Below, piece by piece: positions 11,210 through 22,210 of a stretch of 64,000 nucleotides of DNA; position 1 is the stretch's first letter; every line of letters begins with the position of its first letter. The translations under genes and the position numbers were made by a program. This stretch comes from Micropterus salmoides. Lineage: Eukaryota; Chordata; Actinopteri; Centrarchiformes; Centrarchidae. The stretch is taken from the NCBI RefSeq assembly GCF_014851395.1, contig NW_024041150.1, forward strand, positions 53,649,897 through 53,713,896, read 5' to 3'. The notes under the pieces were generated by a model. That model saw only the letters and a list, made by a program, of their open reading frames with translations, had not been told where the DNA came from and did not search any database.

Positions 11210-14200
11210 TTAAAGGTTAGATATCCCATAGGGCACATGGCACGCCACTGTCCCCACTTCTGCTGCCCCATTCACATGTCTCATCTGGTCATCAAGGAAA
11301 ATGTGTGGCCTGATCTTCTCCAGCGTGGGGCCCTTGGGTTCCCCGTCCAAAAACACAGCCCTATCGATCTCCAGATCCCATGAACGCACAGTTTTCAGGG
11401 CTCTGTAACCAGCACTGCCTGCGTCGCGAGCTGTCACCAAGTAGGTCTTGATGGGGCAGTTCTTGCGACGGCCTTTATCATAAAACTTCTTCTGCAGCTT
11501 TCCGAACGCCTCCAGGAAACCTTTCAGTGGTCCCTGCAGAAAGACAAATGCAGACAGAGTAAGCCCACAGTCTCTTATATGTGGCTCATTACACATTACA
11601 AATTCAAGTATGTAATTATTAGAATCTGGGCCTCCGTGCTCTTTATGCAGAGTTTACTTTATTGACCACCATTCCTACTAATATTTTAATTACCAAGATA
11701 GTTCCGGAGATCTGGAAATGAGGTGACATGAAAAAAAATCAGACCGGTTCAAAACTAATTTATTTCAAAGAGAAAAGCTAAAAATATGAACCATGTTTAC
11801 AGACCAAATCCCTTGTTCATCTTTGACCTCCTATACTTTAATGTAGCTACACACGTGCCCTCCGTTTTCCTGCTCAGTTTGGGGTTGCTGCTTACGTTTC
11901 AGGTGTGTTCGCTTTCAGTTTTAGCTGCCATTGAAGTTCTTTTGATGATCTGACGTGTTAACAGTCAATCTGATTGTTTCACCACTTGTTTCTTGTTCTG
12001 TCTGATGTTTTTGTAAAGATGTCCACGTTTCCCATCTCATAAATTACTTGCTCAACAATTTTATTTAAGTGATAGAAATGACGGTCAAACGTACAAAAAT
12101 AAGAGTTGGAGTGGGTAAGTTGTAGTAAACCTGAACTATCCTTTCACTGAAGGTACAAAATGCCCTACATTTTAAACAGCAGTGTGATGCTAATAACTGT
12201 CACTGTGTATACTGTACAGGGTTCAGAGGCTGGTTCTCGTGTGTCTTCTCGTGCTCTAAGTACTGGGCCAGTCCTCCTTCCTTGAAAATGCGCTCAGACT
12301 CATCAGAGAAGAGGACCCCGTCACCGTCAAAGACAACACGCAGCTCAGTCTGAGACACCTCTGTGATCTCCTTTGGGGGGACCATGGTGGCTGCTGCTAT
12401 ACCTGAACGTATAATTCAAAATCAGGTTTGTATCAATACAATATATACATTTGCCTTCTTAGTGTTACAGCTTCTCAGTTATATGTAGCTTCTCTCTCTT
12501 TGTACTGACCTGCCTCCAGAACTTGTCGAACCCTGACTGGATCATCAGACAGGTATAGGTTAATGTGGCAGGCCTTCAAGTCGCTTATGGGACTATTTTC
12601 TCCTTTCAAACGGTAGCCTTCAATGTACAACTCTGCAGAGAGGAGGAATCAAAGGTTTAGTGAACAGCTGATGTTTGGTTTCATTTTATAATACATCACT
12701 CATAGTTCTGTTGTCTGTGTATTTCTGTTTATATGACGAAGAAAGATAAATGCTGGTGAAGTTAAATGTCCTTCTTCCTCTCCATAGTGTTACAGGGGTG
12801 ACCGTCGTGCCCGGGTACTACGGCGACTTTCCTATCGTAGCTTCCCCACAACACTTTTGAATGTCTATTCATCAATAAATCATTTCACCATATCTGTTGA
12901 TAGAGGTCCTTGCTAGTGAAACACCAGATAAAAGGATATTGCCACATTCATTTTTAATGTCAATGTATCTTAGTAACTCACGGTGATGCTTGATGGTATT
13001 GATGAGTCTTTGGTCATCGTGTGCCTGGTTAGTCATGAGCACAACATCAAATAGCTCCTCGCTGTCGGGGTAAAGCTCCCTCAGCTGAGTGTTCACAGCT
13101 TCCAGAGCCTGGCAACGCGACCAGACACAGTTATTTAAAACAATATATCATTGCAGCGTACGCGAGTGTTGGGTTGTTGTTTTATGCTTACTACTCATTA
13201 CCGCCTCCAGAGACAAAGCTAACACTGACACCAAGGAATCACTCTGCAGTGGGGTAAATTTTGCGTGTATGTGCTTGTTTCTTCACCGTCTCTCACCTTG
13301 ACAAAGGAGAAGGCAGGTCCGGGGCTGAAAGGCTGCTGCTCCATGTTGAAGAGGAGTCGTGACGACACGGCGATAGTGATAGCATTCTCTGGCCTGGGCT
13401 GGAGGATGAGAGTTTAAAAATGTTTATTTACATCCAGTTGGGCTTTTTCTTTCACAAGCACAGTTGCTTTATGTGAATGCGAGGCGCTGATATTACTTTT
13501 TAAGTCACAGCTGCTTGTTGAAATAAATGATTTAAATAAGGCTTCACTGACAGACAACAGTGGGAACATAAGAGTGAGTTAGCTCATGTGACAGAATTGA
13601 AGTGACAGCGTGATATGAAGTACATTCCACTTGTCATTAATTTTGAAATGGTTACGAGCGGGCTGAGCTTGAAATCCATATTACTGTCATTTTTGCAATA
13701 TTGAAGTACAACATAAATCCACAAGATATTTCAACCTGGAACCTGGAGAAAATATGTACAGGATGAAAAATGACTTCCACTGGTTAAAGGTACAGAAGCC
13801 CTTAGACGCCACACATTCATAAATTTATTTACTCCATTTTCCTGAGATAATGAGTTAATTTAATTAGTTTTAGAGATATGTATGTCATTATCTTGAAATA
13901 AATGTTTTTCCAAGATAACGGGAGAATTTCCTTGAGATCAGCTGATTTAGTTTTTATCATTTCGCCTCACTAAACAGTTAAAGCCTCACAATACCTGTGC
14001 AATACCTACAAGACTTCCCAGAGGTCACAATGAATGACACATCTTAGGGGGCTTCAATTCATTGTGCATCGTGCAGCTGGAGAGCCTAGGCACGAACGAA
14101 GCCTAACTGTCACACACCTAATATCTCAAAGTAATGTAGCTTTACATAACTCAGGGACCTCGCCCTAAAGGCCAGCTACCTGTCTTCGCCACCAGCAGCC

Positions 14201-16326
14201 CTAACCGGCATGTGAATGGTGTTGTGACGAGTTCTGCATGCACCTCGCGGGACGTAACACTCATTTATGCTGACAAAAAAAGGTGGAAGCAAATCTTATC
14301 TTATATAAATAAATCTGTTCTGCCGCATAATGCATCCACCTCTTAAGGTCCTTTTCAGATACTTTGCACTCTGATGAAATGCGGCTTTCACAATATATTT
14401 TTGCTGAATCTCAAGGATGCTACTTCTGCCAAGTGTCATAAAATACTGAACGTTCATAAAATATATCCTTCTAATCATTTATCGCCATTGATGATCCCAC
14501 AAAGAACAGTGTATCATTTTTAAATAGCACTTGGAGCTGCATGCAGAACATCAGCAGCCACCTCCAGCAATGCCTCCAAGCGCGCTTCCCAGAACTGCGT
14601 AACCACCTCAACTCGTTCCCTTCCCATCCTCATGAGGCACAGCCAGTGATTTTTATAGGGTCCACAGATCCTTCCTCTCCCTGACCACAGACAGAAGTCA
14701 ATTTCAATGGCTGGAATTGGCCAGTGTTATCTCGAGAATTGCATGCACCTCCAATTACTGCTATAATTAAATGCTATAATATTCTTTGTGGTGATAAACG
14801 ATTTGAGGTATATATTTTATGAACGTTTAGAATATTTTAATACACTTAGTAGAAGTAGCATTCCTTGAGACGCAGCAAAAATATGTGGTGATAACTGCGT
14901 TCGATCAATGTGCACAGCAAAGTGTTTGAAAAGGACTTTAAGAGGTGGATGCAGAATTCGGTAGAACAGATGTTGTAGACTACCTGCCGAGATTTGCATC
15001 CACCTCTTTTTTCTCAGCATGAGCATTACCACCCACGAGGTGCATGCAATTCTCGGCAGGCATGCAAAATTCAGCACAACCTGTGACAGCACACAGACTG
15101 CAAGGAAGCGAAGGCATTGTGGGTGTGGCCATGCGGTCGATCCAAACCCATGATTGGTGGGTCAAACCCCCCAATAGAAACTCTTGTCTTGACCATTTTT
15201 GACTTGCAAAACTGTTTGACTTGCAAATCTTACTGACCTGCAAAACTTTCTGACTTGCAACAAAGGCCTGTTTGTTTTTCATTACAAATTAGATTTTTGA
15301 TGTCAGTGCGATACATTGTGGTAAGACATGAACTCCCCTGGAAACATGATTTGTGATATTTTGGAGGGTCTGCAATACAATGTGGGGACAGTATTTCTTT
15401 TTATCTGTATCATCATGAATAGTCAGGAGAGGGAACGATCACTGACGTCTGCAGCGCCGGGCCGCCCCTCAGCCTCCTCTCTCAGGCCGTGCACGCTCCA
15501 GCATCTCGTTTCCTCTCCGGTAGACCGACTATGCGTGTAGTTTCTAAATTATTTTAATTATTTCATATTTTTAAGTATGGGTCTTGTTTGTTTGTACTGT
15601 ACATCACTTTTTAACTTGGTTATGTGTAAGTGCTGTACAAATAAAGTTATTATTATTATTGCTCACACTTTGGCATCCGACTCAAGACGTTTACTTTTCT
15701 TTTGAGGACACATCATTTGAGGTCGGTAACGTTTGAACGGCTTTGAGTGAATTGATTGTCCATTGTCACTCGTTTGTGAGAACACAAATAGGCTGGCCGC
15801 ACCTACATTTGAAGTGAACACGCACTAAAGCCTTTATGGTAAATGCGCTGAAGCGGACCAAAGCAAGCTGACAGGCAGGGTGAGCAACTCTATTCTGATA
15901 TTTTCTCACTTTACAAACACAAGTATCGCAGTACGAGTCTCACCTGAAGAGAGGCTATGAAGTCTTAATTGACCGATACAAGCACCACATATGATATAAT
16001 TAATCACATGTTGGAATGGAAATAAAATGTATTGCATTATATTCACAGATAGTATAACAAATATTACATGTGTCCATTAGAAATAAAAATAAATAAAAAT
16101 AAAAATAAACAATAACTTTACTGTTCTTTATTCTTTGATTCAAGGTGGCAGGCTGTAAAGGCAAAATCATATTAAAGTTTAAATTGTACTTAATTTTTCA
16201 TTGGTAATATGTGCAATAAGCGTTCTCTCTGCTTTCAAAAACTCTGGACTCAGGAACTGTAGCTGTAAATGGATGCTGCATAAGGAAGTCAGGGATACTC
16301 ACTCTCTCTTTGGCAGGAGTTCCCAT
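11210..16326 (-). CDS. nt5c1a: Cytosolic 5'-nucleotidase 1 (NT5C1-like), six coding exons
   Basis: Hydrolyses AMP and related nucleoside monophosphates to nucleosides in the cytosol. Exons in reading order: 16303-16326, 13297-13398, 12982-13108, 12510-12632, 12218-12402, 11210-11533. All introns are GT..AG and the phases agree, giving 294 residues with no internal stop. The start is supported by an in-frame TGA eleven codons upstream. Key segments: PENAITIAVSSR near the N-terminus, LRELYPDSEELFDVVLMTN, AGIAAATM, the acidic motif RVVFDGDGVLFSDESE (nucleophile region), TYLVTARDAGSAG (motif II), and IRPHIFLDDQMRHV (the late acidic pair). Odd points: after LLFNME it jumps to QQPFSPGPAF, where family members as I recall them carry about 25 more residues, and mammalian NT5C1A is about 368 residues. 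The region around residues 70-110 is also divergent. A-type is preferred over B-type because the N-terminus is short, but this is not certain. Confidence 0.88.
14231..15053. repeat. Fold-back (long inverted repeat) element in NT5C1 intron 1
   Basis: The left arm (about 14231-14487) is the imperfect reverse complement of the right arm (about 14797-15053), with about 310 bp between. Matching landmarks are GCATGCACCTCGCGGG versus its inverse at 15035-15050, GCATCCACCTCTTAA versus TTTAAGAGGTGGATGC near 14950, and TTCATAAAATATATCC versus ATATATTTTATGAACG near 14820. The arms show scattered substitutions and small indels. It has no coding capacity and resembles a fold-back MITE. Intronic transcripts would carry a long hairpin. 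Confidence 0.8.
15199..15266. repeat. Imperfect tandem repeat, about 17-bp unit, four copies
   Basis: Units of the form TTGACTTGCAAAACTGT occur four times with small changes. It lies in NT5C1 intron 1. Confidence 0.75.
15560..15660 (+). repeat. LINE-type 3' tail
   Basis: GTGCTGTACAAATAAAG followed by TTATTATTATTATT is typical of the 3' end of fish L2-like LINEs. No coding part is recognised before it. Confidence 0.5.
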
Positions 16327-16869
16327 TTTAAGTTCAGTCCTGGTGCACTGATGAGATCAATCTGACTGCAGCTCTGCTTAATATTAAGGAATAGTATTGT
16401 CAAGAAAAACATACACTCACAAATTATTTCACTTGCATCTATAAAGAGGGCTTTAACTATTGATGAAATACAAAAACATGTTATTCATGCAGAGCTGTCC
16501 TGAGCAGATACATCTGATAATTAATAATCTTCTGATTATTTTGAAGGAACATTATTGCAAAGAAAAATGTATACTTACAAATTTTCACGTCAGCTTTGGG
16601 AGTGTCTTCCTTCTGTGTCTGAGATGCGACTCAACTGAGCTCAAAAGACAAGTGCAAGTGATAACCTGTTTGCATCTGTGGGCGAGGCTCCACCACATCA
16701 TGTGTGAATATTTTTTGAAAAACTGAAACTTACGAACAACATTAATGTAAATAGAAACAGAAACATTAGATTACTCCTTCTAGTTAACATGATTTATGAC
16801 TATTTAACTTTTGGATACATATTGAAGTAAATAGGGAGAAAAAAATAATGCGTTTGATTATAGCAACGC

Positions 16870-16904
16870 CGTTGTAACCATGGTTGTAACCATGGTTGTA
16901 ATGT
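16870..16904. repeat. Short tandem repeat GTTGTAACCATG
   Basis: About three copies of a 12-bp unit at the start of the inverted-repeat spacer. Confidence 0.8.
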
Positions 16905-17120
16905 TTACAGGCAGGGGGTGCCGCACGAGAAGGTTTTCGACTCCATCTTCTGTTGTCTGCCTTGCTATCTTGTTTCTTGGACTCTACTACCAGCCACTCT
17001 GTCAGTAAGTGTGCTCGCCTTTTGTTTGTTTTCCCTCAATAAACCCCCGTTGAACTGTACCTCCTCTGCCTTGCGTCCTGCGTTTGGGCCCTCCAACCTG
17101 CCTTACCACCACTTACCGTA
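16905..17120 (+). repeat. LTR-like or retroelement 3' segment, copy 1
   Basis: Contains GTAAGTGTGCTCGCCTTTTG, then CAATAAACC (poly(A) signal), then a GCGTCCTGCGTTTGGG segment. A related copy is at 42765-42960. The AATAAA plus the shared downstream block suggests an LTR or retroelement tail. No TG..CA ends were established. Confidence 0.5.
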
Positions 17121-17152
17121 ACACAGCCATTGTCCAGAGAAAATGCAAAAGG

Positions 17153-17254
17153 ATGGAATCTGATGGTGGTCAGAATGATTCTTCCTCTTCACAGCAGGAG
17201 AAAGAAACCAAACACTTTGTTAACATCTTCATCATCAAAGGAAGTGACCAGTGA
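17153..17254 (+). other. Short unknown ORF or exon candidate inside inverted-repeat spacer
   Basis: A 33-codon frame begins MESDGGQNDSSSSQQEKETK and ends with FIIKGSDQ and a stop. A splice-donor-like GTGAGT overlaps the end, so it could be an exon rather than a complete ORF. It is Ser/Gln-rich at the start. No family is recognised and coding status is unproven. Confidence 0.2.
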
Positions 17255-17768
17255 GTCTTTTAACAATTTTTTTTTTTTACAATAATAAAGTATTCCTCAT
17301 CCATAATAACCTTTTGTCTTCATCACTTTTACCACTCCTTACACATGAAACATACTATTTCTTTCTCCCTATTTACTTCAGCAAGTATCCAAAAGTTCAT
17401 CATGTTGACTTGAAGGAGTAATCTAATGTTGCTGTTTCTATTTACATTAATGTTGTTCATAAGTTTCAGATTTTCAGAAGTTACTCACACATTATGTGGT
17501 GCAGCCTAGCCCACAAAAGCAAACAGGTTTTCACTTGCAAACATTGTCCATTGAGCTCAGATGACTCCCATTTTAGAAACAGAAGGCAGACACTCCAAAA
17601 GTTGACATGGAAATTTCTGAGCATACATTTTCTTTGCAATACTCTTACTTCAAAATAATCAGAAGATTTATTGTCATCAAATATATCTGTTCAGGACAGC
17701 TCTGCGTGAATAACTTGTTCTCTTTATAGATGCAAGTGAAATCATTTGTGGGTGTACATTTTTCACAA

Positions 17769-18282
17769 AGCCATGCGTTGAATACACAGCTGGCCTTTCA
17801 CAGTGCAGTGTAGGACTCGTTCTGAGGTCCGACACTTTCGTGGCTGCGCTCCATTGACTCTAATGCAAAAAGTCATTTTCTAGCTATTTTTGGCTGTATT
17901 TTTCCAAGACCTGGTCAAAAGCTGTTCCCGGGGCACTTAACTAATAGTTACAGTTGTTACCCAGCGAGGTTGACAGGAGAAGTGCGATTTATTCTCTTTC
18001 CAAAACATAAAATAAATACAGAAAAATGTCGGCTGTGGATTGTTCCTAATGTGATGTTAATTAGCTAACGCTAGCTAACTTACCACTGAATCTAACTTAA
18101 TAAAGCCCTACTGTTCTGCTTTTTAATGATTGTAATAATGAGAAGAGGCCTACCCGGCTTCAGTTCAGCTTTTAACAATCTGCAGCCTCACATGCTCATC
18201 CAGAAACTGAAACGCATTACTGTCAACTCTTTTATTCTCAACTGATATTTCACTTTTTTAACAAACCGTACTCAACAGGTGA
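17769..18282. other. No gene recognised
   Basis: No domain or clear repeat boundary is visible. Confidence 0.4.
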
Positions 18283-18990
18283 GTGAATAATGCTCTCACG
18301 GAGCCAGGCCAATCAGCACGGGTGCCCCTCAGGGCTGTGTCAGCTCTCCAGTCCTCTTTACACTGTATACTAAAGACCGCACTAGACTCCACGCTGACAA
18401 TTATATTATCAAATTCTCAGATGATACAGCAATCCTCGGCCTTATGCGCAAAGATAGAAGCCCAGCAGCACATCATACGTAAATTGAGGAATTTGTCCAG
18501 CGGTGTGACGACAACTATCTTGTTCTAAATGTGACCAAGACTGAGGAGATGGTGTTTGACCCCAAGGCCACAGGTGACACCAGGCCTGTAGTGATCAACA
18601 ACTTGCACATTACTCAGGTTAAAGTACCTTGGTGTACATATCGATAATGCACTTAGCTGGAAGGACCACGTGAATACTCTCTGCTCCAGACTTCAACAGA
18701 GGATGTGTATAGAGTCGAGCAGAGATGTTATGTTGATGTTGTTTATCATCAATACTAGAGTAGTATTCTAAGATACGGTATGTTCAATCAAAACTGGCAT
18801 TGGAAGAAGGAGTCAATGTGCTACTTTATACGTCTAGTGTATATGACAGCATGAGTTGTGCCGCATGAGAATATGTGTTGAGAGATGCTTTATGTCTGTA
18901 TTTTGTGTTGTCTTGTAAAGAACGGACACAGTCCAAAACAAATTTCCCTTCGGGGACAATAAAGTGTATCTTAATCTATCTTTACGGAAC
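18283..18990 (+). mobile_element. LINE RT C-terminal fragment with 3' tail
   Basis: One frame reads STGAPQGCVSSPVLFTLYT (RT motif), then IIKFSDDTAILGLM (the catalytic box, here FSDD), then DDNYLVLNVTKTEEMVFDP. The sequence ends with CAAATTTCCCTTCGGGGACA and AATAAAGTGTATCTTAATCT, a known fish LINE tail. Much of the region after about 18710 is deleted, and there are several stops. Confidence 0.8.
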
Positions 18991-19473
18991 AGTGTTGATC
19001 GTTCATATCGTTGTCTTGTCTCAATCGTCGGGGGATGCGGTGATTCACTTGTGCTGTGTGATCGGTAGGCTTTAACGTTAGCTTCTATCTTTCATTTTTT
19101 TCATGTCCGTTTGAGTCAGTCTGAGTCAGTTTGACAGCCTGAATACAACCTTCAAATGTATAATGAAACTTCAAAACTGTCTGCTTCTCTCTGAGATCGC
19201 TCCTGTTTTTAAGGGTGCAGCAGGAGTACAATTACTCTGTTATGTGATTTTGATCAAAACATACAAGGTTGGTTTCAGTGATTATCAGAGACACACACCA
19301 GTTGTTTGTGATTGCTCAGCCAGCCTTCATTTACAGGAAATGTTTTGGGACTCGTTTTCTGTCATGTAGGTATGAAGTTGAAATTTCACCAGGATTGTCT
19401 ACCATTTTATTTTACACACAAGATGTTATGCCACAAACTAATCTGAAACATGTATGACATATATATATATATA
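18991..19473. other. No gene recognised
   Basis: Short open frames only, ending in an AT dinucleotide run near 19458-19474. Confidence 0.4.
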
Positions 19474-19625
19474 TTCTCTAGCATTAAATGTCTTCTCTGT
19501 TTCTCTGGGTCAGACTCTCTAACAGCCCTCTGGTGTATGAGCTCTGCCCTTCAGCTGATTCACTCTGTTATTCTTACTTTTAATAAATATCACAAACACC
19601 TGTTTGTTGTAACTTTGTTGCTTCT
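19474..19625 (+). repeat. Dispersed repeat with poly(A)-signal-like end, copy 2
   Basis: Near-identical to 5529-5682, with a few substitutions and small indels. It has the same AATAAATATCACAAA motif. Confidence 0.65.
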
Positions 19626-20944
19626 AAATTTCTTAAGATTTTGGCGGTTCTGCTGTCATTATTGGAGAGATTAAGCAATTTGTCTGATGCATTTTCTGAA
19701 GTTATTTGGGCCATAGGTCACTCTGTGTTGCATGCTGGGACCTAGTTCCATCTGTTTAAACCATATTAAAATGTTTTGGGATACGTATTTGGTATATATT
19801 ATACATTTGATATACATATAGGTGAAGATGTACTTAAGTTTAGACGTTCTGCAGAATGTGTCTTTGTATTTACTTCTATTTTGGACTAAATCAGGTCTGT
19901 CGGTCATTGTCGTCATTTGGTATACAAAGAGTGTTGTGGAAACTTGTGTTCAGTTTGTAGTTTTTGTCTCATTTTTTGTAAGATTTCGGCCCAAGATGGA
20001 CGTCCATTTTAGTCCAAATTTATCCAAATCTGAAACTACACTAACATTTCATATACCCATTCACAGGTTAACAACACATCCCAAAGTTAGGCAGTATTGT
20101 GCTTAATAAAAAAAATTGCTCTTGTCTAATAGACAATGCAACTGTTGTTTTTTATTGGATCGTATTAATACGAAAATCTTCATCCAAAACTAAATAACCT
20201 ACATTAAACGACAGAATAATAGAACATACACAGGGGATCACGTAACAAGCAAGGCATTGAAGAAAAAAAGTCTTTATACATTTGAACTGTTTTAAATTCT
20301 TCAGACTATATCATGCTTCAAATATTTAACTTTTGATTTCTTTTGAAATGTATTTGTGAATGTTCAAAGGGTCACGCGGATTAGGGAGCTCGATTTGGCT
20401 GTGAGAGTGACTCCGACCAGATTTCACTCCGTGTCGGAGTGGAAGTGGCGAGGGTCTAGTTTTGGAAAGGCCATTTTTGCTAAATGCATATTTGCTGGAA
20501 AATGAGCCTCGCAGTAGAACACTGCCATCTCCTGGACAAATGTCTGCACCAGTCAATTCAAAACATTTATTTGTCATTGTCTTACACTTACAAACTAATG
20601 AAGACTCACATGTGGCACAACTTATATAGACCAAAATATGCAGTCCAAAACCTGAACATGTGTCTGGACTGAATTACAGAAAAGAAATGGAGAAGATGAA
20701 GTTGAGCTCAAAAACAAACAAACAATCAATCAAGTGTTAAGTAGTCAGAGGTCTGATGTAAACTGAAGAGAACAAATAATGATTAACACACTTTTGTTTT
20801 AAATTGTTTAATGATTTTTAATATGGTTGTTGCTCTGTCATCTGTCGTTTGTAAGGTTTTTAAAAGAGTTTTAAATTCATGTTAAAAGGAAGTCGTTAAC
20901 AAAATGGTGAAACAAGAGATGGATGCCTTTTTTTTAACTTTCAG
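19626..20944. other. No gene recognised
   Basis: Mixed AT-rich DNA with only short open frames. No RNA gene or domain is recognised. Confidence 0.4.
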
Positions 20945-21112
20945 GTACAGAAATCACAGAGAGATCAGAAACAATCCAGCACTGGTCCACCTCTGTTACT
21001 CTGACATGTACAGTCACTAACACCCTGTTGGCTTCAGTGGACTATGTCTAGTGTCTTTACTGGAACCTGCGTGGACCTGGATCTAGTCTCAGAGTCCTGT
21101 TTCTGTGTTTTA
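20945..21112 (+). pseudogene. Possible V-type Ig exon remnant
   Basis: After an acceptor-like TTTAACTTTCAG, one frame reads STSVTLTCTVTN, then a stop (TAG), then LYWNLRGPGSSLRVLFLC. The Cys, Trp and PG-S-L spacing resembles a V-set domain. The second conserved Cys region (YxC) is absent, the frame is interrupted, and no further exon is seen. Weak call. Confidence 0.3.
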
Positions 21113-21479
21113 AGTGAAGTTTTATAAACTAAATTCTGGAACTAAGGCCACGCCTCAAACTCATCCAATTTCCGCACACCTAGTACTTAAAGCACACCAA
21201 CTCCGTTCACCTCCCCTCGTCTCAGCTTTCTCATCCCTCCCACCCAAATCCCTTTCTTTTCTCTCTCTCTCTCTCTCTCCCTCTGCTCCCTTCCCTCTCT
21301 TTGTCTGCATACAGAAGATTTCACTCGATCCGTTCTTTTCATACAATCTATCTAGGCTCCATTGCAAGCAATAAACCATTGTTAACCTTCTACGTTCGTA
21401 GGCGTGGTCTTCGTTAGTGAAAGTTTTATTGTGTCCCCTGCCAGCATTTGTCCAATAATCTGTCTTAAATCTATCTAAA
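21113..21479. other. Intergenic, with CT microsatellite
   Basis: A pure CT run lies at about 21259-21283. No gene is seen. Confidence 0.5.
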
Positions 21480-22210
21480 ACAGTCCCCTCCAAAAGTATT
21501 GGAATGGTAAAGCAAATCCCTTTGTTTTTCTTGTTCACTGAAGACATTTGGGTTTAAGATCAAAAGATGAGTATGAGAGAAGAGTTCAGAATTTCAGCTT
21601 TCATTTCTTGGTATTCACATCTAGTTGTGTTAAACAACTTAGGACACACCGCCGTTTGTATTAGACCACAGCGTTCTTAGGTGAGCAAAAGTAAAGGAAC
21701 AAATAATCTTAAAGTAAGTAACACTTTTAATTTGGTGGAATAACCCTTGCTTGCAATAACTGCCTCAAGCCTGTGACCCATCGACATCACCAAACTGTTG
21801 CATTCTTAATTTGTGATGCTATTCCAGGCTTTTACCACAGCTTCTTTCAGTTCTTGTTTGTTTTTGGGGTGTTTCTCCCTTCAGTCTCCTCTTAAGGAGG
21901 TGAAATGCAGCTCCATTGGGTTGAGGTCAGGTGATTGACTTGGCTAGTCTAAAACCCTTCCACTTTTTCCCCTGATGAAGTCCTTTGTTTTGTTGGCAGT
22001 GTGCTTTGGTTCGTTGTCCTGCTGCATGATAAACTTCCTCCCCATTAGTTTCAATGCGTTTCTCTGTAAATTGGCAGACAAAATGTTTCTGTCCACTTCT
22101 GAATTCATTCTGCTGCTACCATCATCAGTTCAATCATCAATAAATATTAATGAGCCTGTTCCAGAAGCAGCCGTGCAGCCCAATCCATGACATTACCTCC
22201 ACCATGCTTC
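21480..22210 (-). mobile_element. Tc1-like transposon, truncated (C-terminal transposase part)
   Basis: It starts with CAGTCCCCTCCAAAAGTATT, a fish Tc1 terminus. On the minus strand, broken frames give pieces of a transposase C-terminus: QQDN-like, then the PDLNP-E motif region in degraded form, then an AxNSITNQ-like segment around 21800-21840. The 5' half of the gene and the other terminus are missing where LINE sequence begins at about 22211. Confidence 0.7.

Larger units (their letters stand above)
16400..17768. repeat. Large inverted repeat upstream of NT5C1 exon 1
   Basis: The left arm (about 16400-16850) and right arm (about 17360-17768) are reverse complements over about 400 bp, roughly 80% by eye. 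Landmarks are TGCAGAGCTGTCCTGAGCAG versus CTGTTCAGGACAGCTCTGCG, and ATTAATGTAAATAGAAACAG versus CTGTTTCTATTTACATTAAT. About 500 bp lies between. The left arm starts about 75 bp upstream of the NT5C1 start codon, so the promoter region probably falls within it. No transposase is seen. Confidence 0.85.
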
